Positions 58,851 through 64,000 of a DNA stretch of 64,000 nucleotides are shown in pieces. The translations under genes were made by a program, and so were the position numbers. The stretch covers positions 165,327,401-165,391,400 of the forward strand of contig NC_133158.1 in the NCBI RefSeq assembly GCF_040802235.1, read 5' to 3'. Under the pieces are notes generated by a model. It was not told where the DNA came from and did no database searches. It saw nothing but the letters and a program-made list of their open reading frames with translations. This DNA is from Manis javanica. Taxonomy: Eukaryota > Chordata > Mammalia > Pholidota > Manidae. Each line of letters opens with the position of its first letter. The first letter of the stretch is position 1.

Positions 58851-59085
58851 AGCTGGATTCTGGAGTCAGGATGCCTGGGTCCTAAAACAAGCTTGGCTCC
58901 TACCCCCACTGTATGAGACTGAGCCACTGGCTTAACAGCTCTGAATCTCTGAGTCCTCATTTTCAGCATGGGATGGTGAGTATCTTCTGCCTTGCTGAGT
59001 TAATGAGGATTAAATGAGATAATGTTTGTAAAAAATTTTGGACAGGGTCTGACACAATAGTAAGAATGCACAGGTTAGCTGCCAC
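58850..59085 (+). repeat. MIR element
   Basis: 'tctggagtcaggatgcctgg', 'tctctgagtcctcattttca' and 'atgaggattaaatgagataa' give the MIR order. Diverged. Confidence 0.75.
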
Positions 59086-60437
59086 TGCAAGTGTTCTTTT
59101 ATTACTCGTTCTTACCAAAACCCTTCCCACAACTACTGACTTTCTTCATAACCCTTTCACTGTGCCCCCTGAACTCTACCTTCTATTATAAATAAATTCT
59201 CCTGTTAACCAACTCTGAGAAGTCCCCTCCACTTATTTTGCAGTTGCTGTAACAAAACTGGCTCTGGGCTGGGCAAATGGCTTCAGTTGTGGCTGTTCCG
59301 TGGAGGGTTCTCAGGCTTCCATACCACAGGGAACAGAGGGCCACTGTCCTGCCTTCCCAGGGCCACTCCAGGCACTACGCATCTGCTGTGAGGGGACGCT
59401 TCCCTTCCCCCGTGTTTTCTTAGGCCCACATCAACATCGTGCCTTACCTCCCCAACCCTTCCCATGGCTCAGACGTCCCAGCCACTCAGAGAACTAGAGA
59501 TGGCCTTCACAGCACTTGCTGGCCACATACCTTCCTAAGGAAACTGCTGGATCCACAGGTCCTATTGTCTAAAGCAGATGTTTCATGCCCTAGTCCACTG
59601 CCACCATCACAACGGTAGGGGTGAGCGCCAGTGACGCAAAGTCTGCCCAAAGCTTAAAAAGACTTGAGTAGTCTTTCCTCTCCTGGAATCCGAACTAAGA
59701 AACACAGAAGAAGACCCTCCACCGGGAAGAGCTGAAGCTAAAAGGATGCACAAGGTGGAAGAAGGTTGTATGTACTTCCAAACTGTGAGCAAGCAGAAAA
59801 TATAAGGAAAATGATGACTCATAAGCAGAAGTTATGAGGAAGAAAGGACATAGAGCAAAGCTGATAATGAGAAGAGAAAAGCAGGTCCACAGAACAGCGC
59901 CCACAAAGGACACTAGAACTGCATCATCAGATGACAAATCCTTTCTAATCCCGGTCTTCAGGAGTGGTGAGCATCAGCCCCTCTTAGTGGGAGCTCAAGC
60001 TAGCCTGCTCTTCACAAACCTGAAAACCCTCCTTGGGTAGGACTCCAACCTCTGAAGACTGGCACGTGGCTCACTGTCCTGTCCATCCTACTATTGCCAT
60101 CATCACGTACCTTTAACACCAATTGACCACTGCTTCTCACCTTGGATGCCTCTCATGGATACTCTACCCAAACCACAAGCCCTGCTAGAGCAAAGCACAA
60201 CAGCTTGTACCCACTGATGCTGTCCCCAGTGTAGGGCCCCATGCGCCAGCACCCCCTAAGTGCCATTCCCCACGGTGGCTGCCCCAGACTTTCCCACTCT
60301 CTCCAAAGTGCCTCTGGACACCCCCTTTCAGCAGACTCCCTTGAGAAATTGAGGCTAGTAGGAATCTTCACTCTCGTTTCCCCATTATTAATGGCTGTAA
60401 AATATTCTAAATTTAAGCAATATCACAGATACTTGAC
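59086..60437. other. GK5 intron, unrecognised part
   Basis: No named repeat or exon recognised. Short frames on both strands lack domain features. Confidence 0.4.
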
Positions 60438-60482
60438 CCTCCCTCCCTCCGTCCCTCCTTCCCTCCCTTCCTTCCTTCCATT
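60438..60482. repeat. Simple repeat (CCCT)n/(CCTT)n
   Basis: A pyrimidine tetranucleotide tract of CCCT, CCGT and CCTT units. The SVPPSLPSFLPF-type frame across it is an artefact. Confidence 0.9.
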
Positions 60483-61532
60483 CCACTGTCCTTCACCTTC
60501 TCTACCTTTGACAGAGCCAGCTTTTCGGTGATCTTCCATTTTCCAAACAGCTTGGTATCACACACTATTGCAGTTTGAATTAACTTTCGGTTTACAGTTA
60601 AGAGTTTCGTCGTCTTACACTGGGAAGTATCTGGCCGGCAGTTCTTCCCTACCCTTCCTTACCTAACATACTGCCAGGCTGCAATCATGGCAGGTCAGGA
60701 ACATTGTTATAAACATGAAATTAAAAGGCACATCTGTGAAAGTTTTGTCTAATGATTTGGGCTTTAGCAGTATTTTGTGTTTCCTTGAAATCATATATTT
60801 TATATTGTTGTTATAGGCACATGAATTGATGGAGAAGTTAAAAGACAGATAAAAGTCCCTAAGTCCCCCCAATACGTCATTCATCCCACTTTTCAAAACA
60901 GGAAGAATACATACTAGCCTAATTAAATCCTACCTCTGCTGATAATAACCGCTTACCTAACCTTCTTCCTGAAACCTCAATCATGCATGCTATTTAGTTC
61001 CCTCACATCACGCTGGAGAGATGCAATGCAATCTCTATATGTAGTTCATAAACTTTTAGTCCTTTAGAGCAACATATTTAGAAGGAAATTATTACAGATA
61101 TTAAAATGATGCTCATTTAAAAAACTCTAATTTGGAAATAGTGGTATTTTTAGAGATGTCAAACATCCTGATCTAATTCTTTTTCATCAGCTTCCACATT
61201 ATTTTGGACGTTTTGTAGCTGCCTTAGTTTGGGATGGACTGTTTATTATTTTTTGAAATAAAAAAATACTTAGGGAAGGATTAGAAGGACTAGTAGTATA
61301 AGCTTTCCAAAAAGAAGGAATTTTGGTCATAATAATATACCTGAAAACAGTTTTAAAAGGTCTTTGTAATGATACGTTTACAGCTGTATCACAGATCTTT
61401 TTCAGTTAAATACAAAGGTAAATATTACAAAACCAAGTCTTTTTACTAGTTTCACTTTCTAATTAGGCAAAATAACCAATACTTCACCACAGTAGTTAAT
61501 CAAAACAAATTTTGATTTTTAAAAAGTTAATG
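60483..61532. other. GK5 intron, unrecognised part
   Basis: AT-rich, with no exon recognised on either strand. Confidence 0.4.
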
Positions 61533-62330
61533 AGGGGCAGGAGGAGCCAAGATGGCAGCATGGGTAGAGCAGTGGAAATCTCCTCCCAAAACCATATATA
61601 TTTTTGAAAATACAACAAATACAACTATTCCTGAAAGAGAGACCAGGAGACACAGGACAGCAGCCAGACTACATCCACACCTGCGAGAACCCAGCACCTC
61701 GCAAGGGCGGGGGGTAAGATACAAGCTGTGGCCCAGCGGGACCCGAGCGTGCCCCCCACCCCAGCTCCCAGCGGGAGGAGAGGAGTCAGAGCAGGGAGGG
61801 AGAGGGAGCCCAGGACTGCTAAACACCCAGCCTTAGCCTTCCACACCAGGAGTGCAGACACACAGCGCATGGTGTGCTGGATACTAGGGAAATGGAACAG
61901 TAAAATCTGTGAGCGGGTCCCCACAGCTGACGCCACTGGGACAATGGAAAAGTGAGTGCCTTTTGAAAGTCTTAAAGGGACAGGGACCCCACAGCTGGAC
62001 GGAAGCGTCCTGGCGCAATCAGCCCAGCAGGTGGGAATCCCGGAAACTCCGGACTCCCTAACCCCCTGGGCGGCAGCGCAGCTCAGAGGGCCCTCACAGC
62101 GATAAACAGCCTCCCGCCCATTCCCGCTCAGGTGTGGCCACGCCCACAGCAGCAGGGCAGAATTTCTTTCACAGCAGCCGGGCAAGAATCAGAGATTCCA
62201 TCTGCGTGCAGCTGCCCAGCAGAAGCTGCTAGGGGTCACTGTTCTCCCAGGAGAGGAAGGCCACAAACCAGCAAGAAGGGACGTTCTCCCAGCTGACACA
62301 CGCCAGCTCCCCACAACTATCTCTATCACC

Positions 62331-63079
62331 GTGAAAAGGCAGAAGAATTTGATCCAGACCAAAATAACAGAGACAACCTCTGAGAAGGAGCTTGGAGAGA
62401 TAGACCTAATCATTATTCCTGAAAAAGAATTCAAAATAAAGGTCATAACCACGCTGATGGAGCTGCAGAGAAAAATACAAGAGCTAATGGACAAAGTAGG
62501 GAGGGAGACAACAGACAACAGAAATAAAACAATTTCTCGAAGGATTTATAAGCAGAATGGATAAGATACAGGAGGCCAGTGATGGAATAGAAACCAGGGA
62601 ACAGGAATGCATAGAAGCTGACGCAGAGAGAGATAAAGGATCTCGAGGAATGAAACAATATTAAGAGAACTGTGTGACCAATCCAAAAGAAACAATATCT
62701 GCATTATAGGGGTAGCAGAAGAAGAAGAGAGAGGGAAAAAGGGATAGAAAGTGTCTTTGAAGAAATAATTGCTGAAAACTTCCCCAAACTGGGGGAGGAA
62801 AAAATCGCTCAGACTATGGAAGTACACAGAACTCCCAACAGAAGAGACCAAAGGAGGACAACACCAAGACACATAATAATTAAAATGGCAAAGATCAAAG
62901 ACAAGGACAGAATTTTAAAGGCAGCTAGAGAGAGGAAAAAGGTCACCTACAAAGGAAAACCCATCAGGCTATCATCAGACTTCTCAACAGAAACCTTAGA
63001 GGCCAGAAGAGAATGGCATGATACATTTAATGCAATGAAACAGAAGGGCCTTGAACTAAGGATACTGTATCTAGCATGA
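62331..63079 (+). pseudogene. L1 ORF1, frameshifted
   Basis: The N-terminal coiled-coil region is in the frame 62331-62564. The RRM core ('ctgcattataggggtagcag' near 62699) and the C-terminal domain (62816-63079, HRTPNRRDQRRTTPRHIIIK) lie in other frames. Broken by small indels. Confidence 0.8.
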
Positions 63080-63472
63080 TTATCATTTAAATATGAAGGA
63101 TAAAACAGTTCCCAGACAAGCAGAAGTTGAGGGAATTTGCCTCCCACAAACCACCTCTACAGGGTATTTTAGAGGAACTGCTCTAGATGGGAGCACTCCT
63201 AAGGCTAAACAGATGTTACCAGAGAAAATAAAATCACAGCAAAGAAAGCAGACCAACCAAATACTAACTAAAGGCAAAAAATAAAATCAACTACTCACAA
63301 AAGCAGTCAAAGGAAACACAAAAGTGCACAGAATAAAACACCCAACTTATAAATAATGGAGGAGGAGGAATAAGAAGGGAGAGAAATAAAAAATCACCAG
63401 ACAGTGTTTATAATAGCTCAATAAGTGAGTTAAGTTAGACAGTAAGATAGTAAAGAAGCTAACCTTGAACCT

Positions 63473-64000
63473 TTGGCAACCACAAACCTAAAGCCTGCAA
63501 TGGCATTAAGTACATATCTTTCAATAATCACCCTAAATGTAAACGGACTGAATGCACCAGTCAAAAGACACAGAGTAATAGAATGGATAAAAAAGCAAGA
63601 CGCATCTATATGCTGCTTACAAGAGACTCACCTCAAACCCAAAGACATACACAGACTAAAAGTCAAGGGATGGAAAGATATTCCATGCAAACAGGGAGAA
63701 AAAAGCAGGTGTTGCACTACTAGTATCAGACAAAATAGACTTCAAAACAAAGGAAGTAACAAGAGATAAAGAAGGACATTACATAACAATAAAGGGGTCA
63801 GTCCAACAAGAGGACATAACCATTATAAATATATATGCACCCAACACAGGAGCACCAGCATATGTGAGACAAATACTAACAGAACTAAATGAGGAAATAG
63901 AATGCAATGCATTCATTTTAGGAGACTTTAACATACCACTCACTTCAAAGGATAGATCCACTAGACAGAAAATAAGTAAGGACACAGAGGCACTAAACAA
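63473..64000 (+). pseudogene. L1 ORF2 start (endonuclease), partial and frameshifted
   Basis: Opens with the endonuclease N-terminus (STYLSIITLNVNGLNAPVKR) and the CLQETH motif, then shifts frame near 63690. The GDFN-equivalent region near 63920 reads in another frame. The rest lies beyond the window. Confidence 0.85.

Larger units (their letters stand above)
61533..64000 (+). mobile_element. L1 with preserved 5' end, continues off the right edge
   Basis: Starts GAGGGGCAGGAGGAGCCAAG, an L1 5' UTR start, and continues through ORF1 pieces into ORF2, cut by the window end. Its 5' UTR is related to, but distinct from, that of the L1 at 46985, suggesting different subfamilies. Confidence 0.92.

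Noticed and set aside
1..64000. CRISPR arrays, prokaryotic operons, bacterial promoters
   Set aside because: The window is clearly mammalian nuclear DNA, and the direct repeats seen are target duplications or simple repeats.

Overview
The window is mammalian nuclear DNA: AT-rich, intron-bearing, full of L1 retrotransposons and endogenous retrovirus (ERV) sequence, with ancient MIR and L2 relics. No Alu, Bov-tA or carnivore tRNA-Lys SINEs were recognised in 64 kb. That absence, plus L1 3' ends and an ERV-derived repeat I recall from Manis genomes, makes a pangolin my best guess. This is recognition, not a database match.

Host genes lie on the minus strand. The last three coding exons of GK5 (FGGY-family glycerol kinase 5) are at 55888-55947, 55179-55312 and 44939-45087, with matching splice sites and phases. 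A CpG island at about 24.6-25.6 kb has CCAAT boxes, GC boxes, a CRE-like site and a minus-strand splice donor. From remembered mammalian gene order it is probably the TFDP2 promoter and first non-coding exon, so most of 1-24.6 kb would be TFDP2 intron.

Layout: 1-157 is the 5' end of a minus-strand L1. 0.6-2.3 kb is a roughly 400-bp inverted repeat around an old LTR-like element. 2.5-18 kb is a patchwork of L1 fragments and unrecognised intronic DNA. 18107-20140 is an L1-mobilised ERV transcript copy that appears to carry a 3' transduction. 20.2-24.6 kb is mostly unrecognised. 24.6-25.6 kb is the CpG island. 29859-37884 is a young betaretrovirus-like provirus on the minus strand. 39548-40486 is a second processed ERV-transcript copy. 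45-61 kb is the GK5 3' region, with a full-length but broken L1 at 46985-53313 nested in an older L1. From 61.53 kb another L1 runs off the right edge.

The most notable object is the provirus. Its two 334-bp LTRs differ at one CpG site and it has a perfect 6-bp target duplication. It has a tRNA-Phe-like primer site, a polypurine tract, gag, dUTPase-protease, pol and env in betaretroviral order, and an A AAA AAC gag-pro slip site. It is not intact: gag and pol each have a frameshift, and pol and env each have one in-frame TAG. Pro is uninterrupted.
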